64,000 nucleotides of DNA from positions 12,482,716-12,546,715 of the forward strand of contig JACBWW010000012.1 of NCBI GenBank assembly GCA_020086605.1, given 5' to 3'. Source of the stretch: Lanius collurio (lineage: Eukaryota > Chordata > Aves > Passeriformes > Laniidae). The translations under genes and the position numbers were made by a program. Positions 62,843 to 64,000 of the stretch are shown here, one piece after another (position 1 is the first letter of the stretch; each line of letters begins with the position of its first letter). Under the pieces are notes generated by a model that searched no databases, had not been told where the DNA came from, and saw nothing but the letters and a program-made list of their open reading frames with translations.

Positions 62843-63634
62843 AGTGATTCAACCTGTTGCAATTTCAGTGCAGAACAAAAAGGATGGCACTGAAGTCATC
62901 AGCATTCTGCTTCCCTATTTATGTATATAGTGACATTATCTGTCCCTCCAAGACAGATATAACCACATATGGTGGTTATATGTTAGCTGTGGTAGGACTG
63001 CTGAAGGTGTATTTTGGGTACCTGCTATGTGAGACCAATACTGAGATTCATCTGCTGAACAGTGGCATTGCTTACCGACACCTCTCTAAATCTGCTACCT
63101 TGTTATCCACTCTCTTTTGCTTCCCTCCCCCCTCCTCCCCATCAGTCTCTGGCTGTTACAGCTGTGTTGAAAACCTCAGAATGAACTAAAAGTGGAGATG
63201 TCTAAGTGAGGTAGCAGAGATACTGGAACAATAGCTGCAAGAGGTGTGAGCTGCCCTGTTTGTCTTAGTAAGGTGTTAACCCAGATACCCCAGTGTGGTA
63301 GGTTTTAATGTCATCATTTTTAACTGCTTCTTGGCTTATATATGAGAAAAAAAGGAGGAGGATCACAGTTCTGTAAATTATTACTGTGACTGATACTTCA
63401 TTTTATGGTCACAAAAGACACAAGTATTCTCATGGCTTTGACAGGCAGTAGGGAGTGACTATCAAAGAGTCCTCTGAAACTCAGATTGCAGAACCTGTGA
63501 ATTGTGTTGTGATTTGTATGCGAGGAGTTTTTTGATAGCTACAGTTTGGGAAGAAACTCTGGTTGTGTCATTAGGTGGTTATATCCAGTAAATAAATTGG
63601 TAGGTAAATATGTTCAAAAAATGTTATGTTCATA
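62843..63634. other. Putative intron 1 DNA, no feature recognised
   Basis: The frame at 62857-63189 has no recognised domain. No repeats were identified. Confidence 0.5.
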
Positions 63635-64000
63635 AAATCATAGATTATTCTGAGTTGCAATAGACCCAACAAGGATCATCAGGTCCAGTTCCTGGCCCTG
63701 CACAGGACTTCCCCAAGAATCACACCATGTGCCTGAGAGTGTTGTCCAAATGTTTCTTGGACTCTGTCAGGCTTGCTGTTATGAGAACTTCCCTGGGGAG
63801 CCTGTTCCAGTGCCCAGCCACCATCGGGGTGAAAAACCTTTTCATAATATCCGACTTAAAACCTCCCCTAACTCAGCTTAATGCCACTCCTTCAGTATGT
63901 CACCATAGAGAAGAGATCAGTGTTTTCTTCCCCTTGCAAGAAAGCTGTAGACTGCAATGAGGTCTCCGTTCAATCTCCAGGCTGAACAAACCAAGTGACC
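63635..64000 (-). mobile_element. CR1 LINE 3' end, continuing past the window
   Basis: Reading plus, it begins with the terminus (AAAATCATAGATTATTCTGA), then GGATCATCAGGTCCAGTTCC and TGGCCCTGCACAGGACTTCC. Further on are GGAGCCTGTTCCAGTGCCCA (63798 onward) and CTGTAGACTGCAATGAGGTC (63945 onward), finally GGCTGAACAAACCAAGTGAC. This is the CR1 type whose terminus resembles the tail of the SINE 800 bases to the left. It is cut by the window edge. Confidence 0.95.

Noticed and set aside
1..64000. CRISPR array, prokaryotic operon, prophage or plasmid origin
   Set aside because: No regularly spaced identical repeats, no Shine-Dalgarno-led gene series; the retroelements and splice signals are vertebrate.

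Overview
The window looks like bird nuclear DNA, probably from a passerine. Old fragments of CR1 non-LTR retrotransposons lie in both orientations. Two copies of a SINE are present, one with a tRNA-Ile-like head and a CR1-like 3' tail; this is the architecture known from the passerine element TguSINE1. I see no bacterial operon, phage or plasmid genes. Nearly all open frames are short, lack recognisable domains and behave like chance frames in AT-rich DNA or frames inside repeats.

Layout. 1-1118: decayed CR1 ORF2 plus 3' end, plus strand. 1.1-10.1 kb: single-copy AT-rich DNA with two conserved-element-like stretches (3.29-3.85 and 8.88-9.33 kb). 10.16-10.72 kb: CR1, minus strand. 11.8-12.24 kb: C/T-rich block with three TGACCT half-sites. 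17.09-17.55 kb: CR1 3' end, plus. 21.4-21.8 kb: LTR-like stretch followed by a fold-back ancient repeat. 22.5-22.8 kb: conserved-element-like block. 26.15-27.0 kb: region with a long, miRNA-precursor-like hairpin (26691-26759). 33.04-33.13 kb: SINE tail. 39.04-39.53 kb: CR1 with an inverted 5' part, the shape left by twin priming. 39.56 and 42.17 kb: a near-identical roughly 100-bp pair. 40.48-40.67 kb: GGAA microsatellite. 43.2 and 47.0 kb: a second, older dispersed pair. 49.6-50.6 kb: conserved-element-like then GC-rich block. 57.5-58.8 kb: blocks with T-box-like and AP-1-centred palindromes. 60.84-61.34 kb: CR1 3' end directly upstream of a CpG island (61.4-62.1 kb). 62.70-62.84 kb: full tRNA-Ile SINE, minus. 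63.64-64.0 kb: CR1, minus, running off the window.

The best-supported cellular gene signal is the CpG island, with NRF1-, GC-box- and ETS-like motifs, an ATG at 61616 and a strong splice donor after 61640. It could be the 5' exon of a gene running rightwards out of the window, with 61641-64000 as intron 1. I could not name that gene from eight codons. The preceding 60 kb then looks like an upstream intergenic desert, possibly carrying distal enhancers. Calls of conserved elements rest on base composition, motif density and absence of repeats, not on alignments, and are marked as such.
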